Below are positions 53,330 through 64,000 of a stretch of 64,000 nt of DNA, one piece after another (within the stretch, counting starts at the first letter, position 1; the number at the start of each line of letters is the position of its first letter). This stretch comes from Vitellaria paradoxa (lineage: Eukaryota > Streptophyta > Magnoliopsida > Ericales > Sapotaceae), in contig CM034237.1 in NCBI GenBank assembly GCA_019916065.1, positions 24,858,340-24,922,339 on the forward strand, in the 5' to 3' direction. The position numbers were made by a program, and so were the translations under genes. The notes below the pieces were generated by a model. The model saw only the letters and a list, made by a program, of their open reading frames with translations, was not told where the DNA came from and made no database searches.

Positions 53330-55215
53330 GATGAACATGTGTTTCGACAATTGCACGAGCTAATGTCTGAAATGTTCACCTCTGTTGAATTAGATGACAG
53401 TGCACATTCATAGTCCCCTTCACTTCCCCATCAAAGATGGAACCCAGAGAATGAGGATCCTTGCATCGGACTACTTTTCAAGAATAAGGACCATATACTC
53501 CAATCTATGTAGTTGTATGCTGTGAGATCAAACTAGCCCTATGTAATTGTGGAGTCGAGCACTAAGTCCTGGGTGGCTTAGTGCCCAAAGAGGAATAAAG
53601 GCCAATGCAAGTGGCGGGTGCGAGCAAGTAAGTTAGGTTCGCATGATTTATTTGAAATAACTAAGTATAACAGCTCGCACACGTGTATCTTCGCACGACT
53701 GAGTGAAGACCATGACCAAATTGACTCGAACTTTCTTTGCAGTAATATTTGCCATTTAGTTAAGTCCAATCCCACTTGTTCTATTGTCTGGTTGCAAGCT
53801 GAAGTAAAAGACCGATTCAAATATCATGTATCATATTGAAAAGTGTGGCTAGCTAAGTAGAAGGTTGTGGTGAAGATATTTAGAGATAAGGAGGAGTCAT
53901 ATTTGTTGCTTCTGAAGTTTATGAATGCAACGCAGACTTACAACCCAAGTGCGGTTGTTCACTGTCATCACCACCCTGACATAGGTGGGGCACAACGCAT
54001 TCTCCAGTATGTGTTATGGGGCTTCAAGCCTTCAATTGACGAATTCCCTCACTGCATCCCTGTTGTATCGATTGATGGAACACATTTATATGGCAAGTAC
54101 ACTGGAAAACTATTAATAGCAATAGCCCAAGATGCAAACCTATAAGTTTTTCCTTTAGCATTTGCATGGGTGGATGAGTAGGACTATGATAGTTGGCTAT
54201 ACTTCTTAAGGATGCTTTGGAGGCGTGTGTGTGGAGATCGACAAATGTGCTTAATCTCTGATAGGCACGATGCCATAAAAGTTACAGTTGCCTCTCCTCA
54301 TTTAGGTGGGGCTATCGTCTACCATTATTTTTGCTTAAGGCTTATTGAAGCCAACTTTAAGAAAAAATAGCCCAGTAAACAACTAATCGATCTACTGAAT
54401 CAAGCAGCGAGGGCCACTTAAGTCCACAAGTTCAACAAGTCGATGGAGTTCCTAAAGTCCCTCAATTTAGAAGCATGGAAATACTTAGATAAAATTCCAA
54501 AGGAGAAGAGGACCTTTTGTTATGGTGGCACTCACAGATATGGAATAATGACCACTAATCTATCTGAATGTTATGCAGCGTGAGAAGCTACCGATTACCA
54601 CAACAGTTCAGCTGGCATTCTACAAACTAGTTTCATACTTTCACCAACATTGCCTAATTGCTTCAAATGCAAGCAACAACGGGGCGTAAGTAGGTCCCCT
54701 GGTCCAAAAACTTTTGAACGATTTCCAAACGGAGGCATTAAATCATCAGGTTATGGAGTTCAATCACAAAACTGGGGAGTGCCAAGTCATGACTGGTTCT
54801 CACCTAAGTAGGGGTAGCAACACACAGGTTGTGCGATTACGGAATGGGATGTGTAGCTGTGGCAAGTGGAAGGTTCTAAGGCTACCTTGCTCGCATGTGA
54901 TGGCGGCGTGCAATATAATACACATAGATTGGATGTGGTTAGTGCCAAGTGTATATTCAATGAAGTCGTATGTCAAGGTTTACATGCCAGAGTTTCATCC
55001 TTTGGAACATGAGGATTACTGGCTTGTCATTCAAACCCCATTCTTCATCCTAACCCGAATCTTCTCCGCAGAAAGGAGACTAGGTTGAGGAACGACATAG
55101 ACAAGTCAGAACGTGGGTCCACTATACATTACAGCATATGTAAGCAACAGGGTCATGATCGGCGCAAGTGCCCGTCATGGGCCTCATCATCATCAACCAC
55201 TAGATTCTTGAACTA
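53330..55215 (+). pseudogene. MURA-type transposase (MULE domain, SWIM zinc finger, zinc knuckle)
   Basis: In order: a MuDR DNA-binding-like region (KGQCKWRVRASKLGSHDLFE, then SSHTCIFARLSEDHDQIDSN), QRILQYVLWGFKPSIDEFPH, CIPVVSIDGTHLYGKYTGKL (first catalytic Asp), FPLAFAWVDE, CLISDRHDAI (second Asp), NLSECYAA, the SWIM finger CSCGKWKVLRLPCSHVMAAC and a C-terminal knuckle CKQQGHDRRKCPS. At least eight stops, most of the type CAA to TAA or CGA to TGA, plus frameshifts. The protein would have cut and joined DNA at the element ends; this copy cannot be made. Confidence 0.85.
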
Positions 55216-55412
55216 ATAAATTCGAACACTGTAAATTTTGACTTATATAGTAATGGAAGAGTATTAACGAGGTTTGAAAATTTTCTTTTGAAATCTACTA
55301 ACTTAAATTTAACGTTGTTTAGTGTTATTTAGTTAATTTGAACTTATTAGTTTATTTATCTATTAATGTGTTGGTACCTACAAATTGTTAATGTTCATGT
55401 AGTTTGCTCAGA

Positions 55413-56930
55413 GTGATGTCTCATCGACAACATATATTGGATCTTGGGCCATTAGATGCCCGTGTACTTCACTCTTAGGTTGAGCATCAATCTACTGATA
55501 TTTGGGAGTCCCCTGTTATGGTATGTAATTTAAACTCGATAATTGTAATGTTTTATTTACGCTATCATTTCAAGTATTGCTTAGTGGTTGACACTAATTT
55601 CCCTTACATTGGTATTGTACGCAGTTCGAGGAGGTGATACGGGTTCAGACTATAATGACCGCTCTCTGCCAGATATTGGATCCACTTCAGGATCTACGTG
55701 TCTTGCAGCAGCTCCATAGGGCCGGATTCTATGGAATATACAAGCTGGGAGCTATCCACTTGTACTGGCCACTACTTACTTCATTAGTAGAGTGATAGAG
55801 ACGGGAGACGCATACCTTTTACCTCCCCATAGGCGAGGCTACTACCACATTGTAGGATGTGAAGGTCATTTCAGGCCTACAGGTTGACGGGGAGTACATC
55901 ACGGGGATAGATGAGCAGCGTAGACTGGCGGGACGGCAGACACTATGCTAGGAGCTACTTGGGAGGACCCCAGATCCGACAAATTTCAAGAGGGGCCAGT
56001 TGAAGATTACTTAGCTCACAGAGCATTTCTTAGTGTTGCTAGATGGGGCTACAGATGCAAACATATAGTGCTATGCTCGGGCACTAATTCTCATTATCAT
56101 TAGAGCACAGCTATTGTTAGATCACTCAGGTAACATGGTGAAGTGACATTACCTAACATTGCTTCGGGACTTGGAGGTGTGCAGTAGGCTAGCTTGGGGA
56201 GCAACTGTTCTAACCTGCTTGTAGAGGGAGCTGTGCTTAGCTTCTACCACACGTACAACCGAGATGGTAGGACCCCTTGGTATACTTTAGGTATGATACA
56301 AAATGTATTTATATGTTTATTATTAGATATTATTATATTGACGTTATCATGTGATTTTAATGCAATTTACTATTCCTAATGGTAGGTTTGGGTTTGGGAG
56401 AGACTAGCACAATTCTGGCCAGTCATTACACGCTCGCCTCTACCACCTGATCCTGCAGTAAAGGAGTTTGGCCTTCCAGCTGATCCATAGGGATGTCGAT
56501 GGAAAGGGGCGCTGCACGTGAGCTTTCCGAGGCCGTTGAGGGACTGCAGGGAGCAGCTGACGCTCATGCGAGAGGACCAGATGACCTGGTGTCCATACCC
56601 AGAGTTAGTTCTGAGTACTCTTCCTGACTATTGCCGTGCAGGAATGGCAGTGTGGCACTCGACATGCCTGTTGATATGTTTTGAGATTGTTGAACACCAC
56701 CTGCTGGGACGCCTTATGAGGCAATTCAGCCTCCGTCAGGTGATCGTACCAGAATTCAACATGGATGCCAATCTGCATGAGCACACAAGGCATGATGTAA
56801 GGAGGTAAATTGTTTACAGTACTATCAGCGGTACGTAGAGGAGTAGGGTAGACGACGAGAGTCGGTCGTGTAAGGTTAGACTTACACTGTGCATCTCCTG
56901 TATGATGACCCATACATAGACTGGTATTGT
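55413..56930 (+). pseudogene. Plant mobile domain (PMD, MAIN-like) gene in the MULE
   Basis: Starts MSHRQHILDLGPLDARVLHS, ends its first exon before GTATGT at about 55520, and resumes after CGCAG at about 55625. The PMD features follow: TIMTALCQILDPLQDLRVLQ, LHRAGFYGIYKLGAIH, THTFYLPIGEATTTL, VKVISGLQVDGEYITG, and the later block WCPYPELVLSTLPDYCRAGM, VWHSTCLLICFEIVEHHLLG and RLMRQFSLRQVI. PMD proteins of the MAIN/MAIL family act in silencing and development, and PMD domains also occur inside plant transposons. Numerous stops. Confidence 0.75.
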
Positions 56931-57109
56931 CAGATCACTCGGAGTCACATCATGTCACCCTCATATGTGCCAGCGATTGGGTCTCAGCCAGTGGCAGCTG
57001 ATATTTCGATCTTGGTATGATTGTTTTAGTTATGCATATTTTAATAGCATCTATTTTCATTTATTAGTTTTGCATTTATCTTCAATAATTCTTTGTCTGA
57101 TGCAGGTTA

Positions 57110-58040
57110 ACATAATTGTGAGCATGCACCAAGTTGCGGTTGCGGCAGTTGATTCTGTGGATCATTGCAGTTACCGTGAAGTGCTACAGCAGATTATTCA
57201 GCAGGTGAGACCGGTGATGATGGCGATCAATCATGAGCAAAGACTGCGGGCATCCACGTCTACTAGTCAGGTAGGGTCATCTTCTTAGGCGAAACCATGG
57301 CGTCCCACCAGATTATGGCCTATTGGTAGGCGAGCACGGGGCCATCTGACAGTATATGGCCCCAGGCCCTGAGTCCCGAGATGATCTACCCTCGCCACCT
57401 ATGCCCGACTCAGACATGCTAAGCAGTTCCACCGTCCCACCATCCACCTCGAGCAACTTACAGGAAATATAGTTATCATTGCCAACGTTGATTGCCGAGC
57501 TGACGAGTAATGAGACACACGTACATGATTCAGATCCTATTGTCGAGCCACAAACCTCACCCCCGGCTACAGCGGTATGCGCTTCATTCTCAGCACATAT
57601 GGATGATTTCTAGTCTGGGATTCTGCACATAGAGCCATTTTCTACATCCATAGCATCTAGATCACTTGCAGCTGCATTTGATACATAGCAGTCGATCACG
57701 GCCCCTCAAGCACCAGCTAAAGCTTACACACGACGACCTAGAGCTCGAGGGACAGGCACGTCATCATTGACAGCAGGAGCAAATGAGCACATTCCTATGA
57801 TGTTGCCTATGGATGACGTCTCCACCATAGCAGCAGACGAGCCATGCGTAGATGAGCCACTAGTGGGAGAGGCACGGTTGGAGGATACACCAGCGGGAGC
57901 AGCAGCGGAGGCACATCTTGGGGTTGTATTGGCCAGAGAGCCACATATGGAGGAAACAATAGCGACTATAGCTGACGATGTACCTCTGTACCTGCTCCGA
58001 CCACGTCGTATTATTAAGAGGCCTCATTGCAGCATGGAGT
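57110..58040 (+). pseudogene. C-terminal, Ala/Pro-rich tail of the PMD gene
   Basis: After an intron-like gap (57015-57105, ending GATGCAG) it reads MHQVAVAAVDSVDHCSYREV and LQQIIQQVRPVMMAINHEQR. An Arg/Pro-rich stretch and a disordered acidic part follow (57767-58042), ending LYLLRPRRIIKRPHCSME and TAA. The end resembles the basic tail of PMD transposon proteins. Stops are present at 57286 and several places after it. Confidence 0.5.
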
Positions 58041-58042
58041 AA

Positions 58043-59334
58043 TCCATTGTTTATTTTTTTTCTTTGTTACTATTCTTACATTTTTCAATTGGAATATGGA
58101 CACAAAAACATGTTGCCTATGCATTTAGTTTTGATTTAGTATTGATTTTGTATAGGTTTAGTTTTGATTAATAGTTAATTGTTTTTAATTTAATTTTATA
58201 CTTAGACTACCAATTGCTCGTGCTTGAAAGTATAAAAATATAATTTGACGTATAAATAACTCAAATTTAAGTTTATAAAGCAAACTTATATAAATAATGC
58301 AAAACCTATAAAAATAAAAATCAGTAATCAAAAGAGATTAATATGTAAAATTTTATTATTTAATTACATATATTATCACAATTTTAAAATATTAATTTAA
58401 AAACTTTTATATAAAAAATATTCAAAAAAATTATGGGAAGAGTAAAAATAAAGAAAAAATAAATCTGGTCATTTAGCAAATTTAACAATTGAAAATATCT
58501 CAAATTCAAAATTTTTAACTTCTCTATCATATAAATGACACAAAGTGAAAAAATGTATGTTACATTTTTTGAAATATTAATTTAAGATCTTTTACATAAA
58601 AAGTATTAAAAAGTATTAAAAAGTATTAGAAGAGTAAGAGGAAAAGAAAAATAATTCTGACCATTTAAAAAATTTAATAGTTGAAACTATCTCATAGTTA
58701 AAATTTTAAATATATTTTTTAAAGTTAATAAACGATAATTTTGGAGCTAGTTATAAAATTCTTGTAATTAATGACATTTAATTTTTGGATTAATAAAATA
58801 TTACCATATGGAGCTACTTTGCTTTTTTTTTTTAATAGCTTAAATTGATTTTTTAATTTATTTTCTGCGCAAGATAAGTGAAAAGTTAATTTAAAATTTA
58901 CTTATATTTTAAAACAAAATATTTTAAGACAAAATAATTTTAAAACATAATCGTAAAATATTTCAAAGAGATTTTAAAACAAAATATTTACGTATAAAAT
59001 ATTTCAAAGAGATCAATTGGAACTTAAATTTTATTTTGATGAATGGAAATTTTAATATTTTAAATCCATAAATTTATACTTGAAATCGGTGAATTAGACA
59101 TTTATTAAAGTTTGTATATTTCAAATTTATGAGAATAATATTTTTATATTTATTATTTTTAAATTTTTTATTTTTTCAAAATAAATTGGTGAATTTATTA
59201 TTTTTTTAATTTTTATATTGGTGAATTTATTATTTTTTTAAATTTTTATTATTTTTATATTTATTATTTTAAAAAAATTTTCATTTTAAATTGTTTTTTA
59301 AATATTTTAGCTGCTGAGAGAGGGTAGAGGGGGC
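58043..59334. other. MULE interior, AT-rich 3' part
   Basis: No coding seen. Imperfect repeats of about 190 bp (ATTTAGCAAATTTAACAATTGAAA type) occur at 58380-58720. Confidence 0.45.
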
Positions 59335-59527
59335 CCAATGTGTCGTCGATCGGGGCAGCAACATCCCTGGGTGTCGTCCTCCTGAGTAGTGACATCCCTG
59401 GCATGTTGTCTTCCACGCTAGCGATAATCCCTACTTACACGACATATTAACAACAATTTAACCTGTGAAAAACTGGGCCAAGGGGTGTCGTCCCCTCAAT
59501 TGACGACATTGAGCACATTTCAGTAAA
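59335..59527. repeat. MULE right terminal inverted repeat region
   Basis: Carries GTGTCGTC and GACGACA motifs in mirror order to the left end and finishes TTGACGACATTGAGCACATT-TCAGTAAA. Confidence 0.8.
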
Positions 59528-60350
59528 GAGATAAGCTACGCTTGCACCCCAACATCTACACCCTTATTTACACCCCCCAAAAAACGACGTCATATTGACC
59601 CACATAAAAAAAAATGGAATTCAAAACAGTGGCTCAGGAATCACGAAACGAAATCAATTCCCGCTCAAATTGTGACCAGTTCCAACGCGACCGGCTCTTC
59701 CTCAAATCTACAACTAGCTCCAATGGCGTCACCACCTCATTCCCTGACCACCACCAGAGACGGACTGTAACCACTCCACCACCGAATGTATTTGGCTTCT
59801 TTAGAACTTCTCAAAACTATTTTTTTTTAAAGACAAAAAACAAAATCAAATAGAAAAGAGTCTCAATAATACATGTATATACAAGAAAACAAAGAAATAA
59901 AGAAAGATAACAACAAAATTAACTCACAACCAAAAGCGAAACTACACATGGGCTTACCCGAGCTGTTGCCCAAGTAATTTGGCCGAAAAAAATTTTTTTA
60001 GTTCATTTTTTTTAAATTTAGCCCACTCTAATTTTTTGCAGTTCAACCCACTTTACTTTTAAAACTTTTGTTCAATATAAAATTTTGCAGTTCAACCCAT
60101 TTTATCTTCAAACTTTTTGTTTAGCTCAGGCCAACCCTAAATCTTGGTTCCGTCCATGCTCATGACTAGTTGGGTTTTTGTGTTTGATGAACTGTGGTTA
60201 GCAATATTAAATGCAGCTAATAATTTTTTGTTCTTATGGTTTAAAGCAACAAGATTTATTTTGATGAATATGATGATTAATGACAAATAATTAGGTTGTT
60301 GATCCCAAAAGCATGACTTTAACCTTGTTTCCTTTGTTTCTTAATCAGAG

Positions 60351-63300
60351 ATGATGTCACCAGAATCTATTCTATCGACAATGCCTCCAAACATAGGATG
60401 TAAAGAACAAGAAGAGGGATGGAGTGAAGAAAGTGAAAATAAGCAAGAGGTACAGAGTTGTCCTTCACAAAAACTGTGCGATAAGATAGATATTACTCAG
60501 GGTGGAGGAGAGGTCACTGTCAATTTTGAAGATAAAGTAGAAAAATCGAAGGAATGAATGATATTTGACACATTGGAGGATGAGGAATGATATTTGACAT
60601 ATTGGAGGATGCTTATCTTTATTACTCTAGATATGCTAAACAACAAGGGTTTGCTATTCATAAAAGAACCTTGAAAAAGGGAAAAGATGGAAAGTTACAT
60701 CGTCTTGCACTTTCATGCACTCATGATGGAACAGCGAAAGTGAATACAAGTAAACCAGTTAAACCACGACCACAGTCAAGAATTGGTTGTCCAGCTCGCA
60801 TTACTGTTGTCATGAATCAGGAGGGAAAATGGAGGTTTAACGTGGTTACTTTGGAGCACAATCATGACTAAAGTCTATCAAAGGTAAGGTTTTTTAAGAG
60901 TAACAGGATACTTGATGAAAAAGTAAAAAGAATGCTTGAATTAAATGATAGAGCTGGGATTAAAACACATAAGACTTATGATGCACTTCGTATTGAGGCT
61001 GGGGGACCTGATAAGCTTCCATTCCTTAAGAAGGATTGTAGAAATTATTTAGTTAAACAACGACGTTTACGACTCGTGGAAGGAGATGCTTAAGCAGTGC
61101 ATCGTTATTTCATGAGAAAGAAAGTTGATAATTATGAGTTCTTTTTTGCCATGGATGTAGATGATGATTGTCAACTAAAGAATGTATTTTGGGCTGATGC
61201 AAAGAGCAAGGCCTCTTGTAAGGAGTTCGGTGATGTTGTAACCTTTGACACAACGTACTTGGTAAACAAGTATAACATGCCTTTTACTCCTTTTGTAGGC
61301 GTGAATCATCATGGTTAATCTATTTTGTTGGGATGTGGGTTCATCTCTAATGAAGATACTGAATCGTATTTGTGGTTATTTGAGATTTGGAAGGTCTGCA
61401 TGTCGATTTGTGCTCTAAAAGCAATTATTACTGATCAATGTGTGGCCATGAAGAATGCTGTAGAAAAAGTATTCCCTATGACTCGATATAGGTGGTGCAT
61501 TTGTCATATTATGAAAAAGGTGCCTGAAAAGTTTGGTAGTAACAATGCTTACAAGAAAATTTCAAAGACTATGCGTGCGACAGTTTATGATTCACTAACA
61601 GTAGAACAATTTGAGGATGCTTGGGATGGGTTTATGAAAAAGTATGGGCTTCAAACTAACACATGGTTGGAGGGGTTATATCTAGAGAGGAAACGATAGG
61701 TGCCTGCTTATTTTAAAGATGTATTTTGGGCGGGGAAGTCATCCACACAGAGAAGTGAGAGTGTGAATGCATATTTTGATGGTTACATTCAGTCAAAGAC
61801 TACCTTGAAATAATTTGTAGACCAATATGAAATAGCATTAGTGGACAAAGTGGAACTTGAAAGCCTAGAAGATGCGAACAGTTGGCACACTTATATTCCA
61901 TTAATTTTAGTGTGTGAGTTAGAGAAGCAATTTCAAAGTGCTTACACGAATGCAAAGTTTAAGGAGTTTCACCAACAACTTGTTGGGAAAATTAATTGTT
62001 TGTGTTCAAAGATAAAAGCAGGTGACATTGAGTCCATATTTGACGTAAAAGAGTGGGTTACATTCGGGAATGAAAAGAGAAATTTAAGAAACAAGTATCA
62101 TTTCATGTCAATTTTAATGCTGAAACCAATAAAACATGTTGTAATTGTCGATTATTTGAGTTTAGAGGAATAGTGTGTACACATCAACTGATGGTGTGGT
62201 ATGAAATGGAAGTTGAAAGAGTTCCCGACAAGTATGTATTGAGAAGATGGTGCAAAAATGTGAAAAGGGCCCACACTAAAGTTTGGATCTACTACGATAA
62301 GTTCTCAAAGTCAATTGAATCATGTCGGCATGACAACATGTCTTGTCTCTTTAATGAGGTTGCTGATTTAGCAGAAGGATCTCAAGAGAAGTATGATATG
62401 GAAGCTTTGGTTGCAGTTCAAAGCAATGTGGTTTCACTTGGAGATGGGGTTATGCCTTCCAAACATAGCACAAACATTTTTGACTTGGTATGTGTTCGAC
62501 GAAAAGGGAGACTGCCGACCAAAAAAAAAAAAAAAAAATCAGTCTTGTGAAAAAAGTTGTTACAAATAAAAGATAAACAAAAAAAAGTCGTCGTTAAACA
62601 AAAATCTGAGGTACAAGTTCTTTACGATTTAATAAATATTTTTTTGAATTTTTAAGTATTTTAATGAATTTTAAAAAAATTTAGTAAATATTTTTTTAAT
62701 TCATAAATATTTTAATGAATTTTAATAAATATTTTTTGAATTTAAAAATATTTTAATGAATTTTAAAAATTTTAAGTAAATATTTTTTGAATTTTTAACT
62801 ATTTTAATGAATTTTAATAAATTTTAATAAATATTTATTGAATTTTTAAATATTTTAATGAATTTTAATAAAATTAAAAAAATAATTTATGAATTTTTAA
62901 AATTTAATAAATATTTTTAAATTTGGGAGTGACATGACAGAGAGAGGATGGACTTGTAGATTTATTTGATGAATATGCAATTTTAGGAAGTTGAGGAGAT
63001 TGCAGTTGACCACCGTATCGGGATTTAAGAAAGTGCTACAAATTTAAATGTAAGAAACTTTTTTAATTGCACAATTTCCTATCTCATGTTGTGTTTATTG
63101 AAAATCTTTTTTTATTGTTGGACAGGGTTACCCAAGCTACATGGGGCATTTAATGTGGCCAAACATGATGCTCCATAATATGCCACCAAATTGTGCTCAA
63201 AGTGGAAGCATCTTTCCATTTTCTCCACCTTTTTTGTCCAACCGGAGCAAGGTTGAACCAATCTATACTTTCTTTTCTAAGTTCACAAAGTGTATTTAAT

Positions 63301-63410
63301 GGTCAAGTTTGGATGAGTCAACTAAATCTTTCGGGTAGCCAAGTTTGGGGACGAGAACAACCAAGTTTTACGGGCATGATGAATGAAACGGATAATGGTG
63401 AAGAGTAGTT
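60351..63410 (+). pseudogene. FAR1-related sequence (FRS) gene, broken
   Basis: A first acidic exon (MMSPESILSTMPPNIGCKEQ) follows TTTCTTAATCAG. The FAR1 DNA-binding domain follows: AYLYYSRYAKQQGFAIHKRT, CTHDGTAK, RIGCPARITVVMNQEGKWRF, VTLEHNHD. Then the MULE domain: FFFAMDVDDDCQLKNVFWAD, VTFDTTYLVNKYNMPFTPFV, IITDQCVAMKNAVEKVFP, RWCICHIMKKVPEKFG and QRSESVNAYFDGYI. A SWIM finger (CCNCRLFEFRGIVCTHQL) needs a frame change near 62100. The C-terminal piece reads GYPSYMGHLMWPNMM. Stops fall at conserved positions (HD*, GDA*, HHG*, KR*, LK*), mostly C-to-T type. FRS proteins are transposase-derived transcription factors. Confidence 0.85.
62635..62935. repeat. AT-rich minisatellite within the FRS gene
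   Basis: About six units of about 50 bp around AAATATTTTTTGAATTTTTAA-type sequence followed by TATTTTAATGAATTTTA. It probably lies in the last intron. Confidence 0.8.
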
Positions 63411-64000
63411 TACTTGCTTGGTTTGGCAGTTATGTCATGTCTATATTTTGTTCTTTATGTATCTAATGGGTTGTTAGTATTTTTGAGAGATAATTAGTCA
63501 AGTCCATATTTTGAGAGATCATCAGATGAAAAATTGGCATCTCTAATGTATATTTCTATTTTACTGGCACTTTATATATCATATCGTATTTGTATCCCAT
63601 GTCCATATGTCATACACAAATTGTATCCGTAATAATGCACATAAATTTAACTATAAAATGTCTGACTACGGGTGGTGGTGGTTTAAAATTTCAACAGAGT
63701 CTCCCCTGCTTTTGGTTCTATGCCGACATCTCACCTCTCAATCAATACAATAAGAAATAGTAATATCAACTTAAGTTACACACAAGCCATTTAAATCCTA
63801 TTCACAAGCCACGTTCATATCTAAATAAATGATATAACAATAATCATCTGGACTTAAATTTTTATTGAAAGACTAAAACAATTACATCATTTGAGTACAA
63901 GGAAGATATCTCTTAAACATTTGAAAATTACTATTCCTAGGATACAACGTTAACCTACAAAATAGAAAAAAAAAATCTTTAGCAATCAATCTTCAACTTG
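63411..64000. other. Downstream of the FRS gene, nothing recognised
   Basis: AT-rich sequence. It may hold the 3' UTR up to about 63660; no gene is visible to the window end. Confidence 0.4.

Larger units (their letters stand above)
48855..59527 (+). mobile_element. MuDR-type MULE with plant mobile domain, decayed
   Basis: The termini are inverted: the left reads TTTACCAAAATCTGCTCGAT-GTCGTCAATTGAG and the right, on the opposite strand, TTTACTGAAATGTGCTCAAT-GTCGTCAATTGAG. Both ends carry several GACGACAC/GTGTCGTC subrepeats over about 170-190 bp. Inside, left to right: an AT-rich minisatellite (49790-50660), the N-terminal domain and MULE transposase (52640-55215), a PMD domain gene (55413-56930) and a disordered tail (57110-58040). 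Stops and frameshifts interrupt every part. A 9-bp target-site duplication could not be resolved. Confidence 0.8.

Noticed and set aside
54323..54600. MULE transposase read as a functional gene
   Set aside because: At least eight stops and several frameshifts in the region of the catalytic core.
48830..59545. A 9-bp target-site duplication for the MULE (ATAAGGCTT versus ATAAGCTAC)
   Set aside because: Only a partial match and at the wrong distance from the aligned termini; not accepted as a duplication.

Overview
This is eukaryotic nuclear DNA from a flowering plant, most likely a eudicot. The evidence is: GT-AG introns in a plastid histidine-biosynthesis gene, an Au-type SINE, Ty1/copia and Athila-type LTR elements with Met-tRNA and Asp-tRNA primer-binding sites, L1-type and RTE-type LINEs, hAT-like elements, a MuDR-type MULE carrying a plant mobile domain, and a FAR1-related gene. 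AT-rich spacers and simple repeats fill most of the rest. I do not assign a species.

The one host gene that looks intact is HISN3 (the HisA-type isomerase of histidine synthesis), on the minus strand. Exons 2-8 (36063 down to 12331) join in frame across consensus GT/AG junctions into about 271 codons ending in TAG. The gene spans 24-28 kb because its introns are full of transposons. Intron 6 holds a copia element broken up by two hAT-like insertions, one of which carries a small LTR element. Intron 3 holds a LINE inserted into an older LINE, plus a minus-strand LINE piece, a hAT-like element and a SINE. Intron 2 holds a copia 3' end. Intron 1 holds RTE and L1 debris. The first exon is unsettled: 39900-40035 is an in-frame candidate, and it overlaps a decayed FAX/TMEM14-like exon.

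Region by region: 1-2000 is a small LTR element that appears to carry a second copy of the same FAX-like exon region. 4000-5800 is a direct duplication in which one copy has an Au SINE and the other preserves the empty site. 6.7-8.2 kb holds pieces resembling a SOUL/heme-binding family gene. 8.3-12.3 kb is AT-rich with SINEs and a minisatellite. 12.3-40 kb is HISN3 and its introns. 41.6-43.5 kb is an Athila-type LTR with an Asp-tRNA primer-binding site. Directly behind that site, 43.5-46.7 kb is an inverted copy of HISN3 exon 2 (3' part) and intron 2. 48.85-59.53 kb is a decayed MULE with long inverted termini, a MURA-type transposase and a PMD domain. 60.3-63.4 kb is a decayed FAR1-related gene.

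The recurring theme is capture or shuffling of host gene pieces by mobile elements: a FAX-like exon between LTRs, a RING-H2 (ATL-like) domain in a hAT-like element, a HISN3 exon/intron piece behind an Athila primer site, and a PMD domain in a MULE. I found no tRNA or rRNA genes, CRISPR arrays or bacterial-type features.
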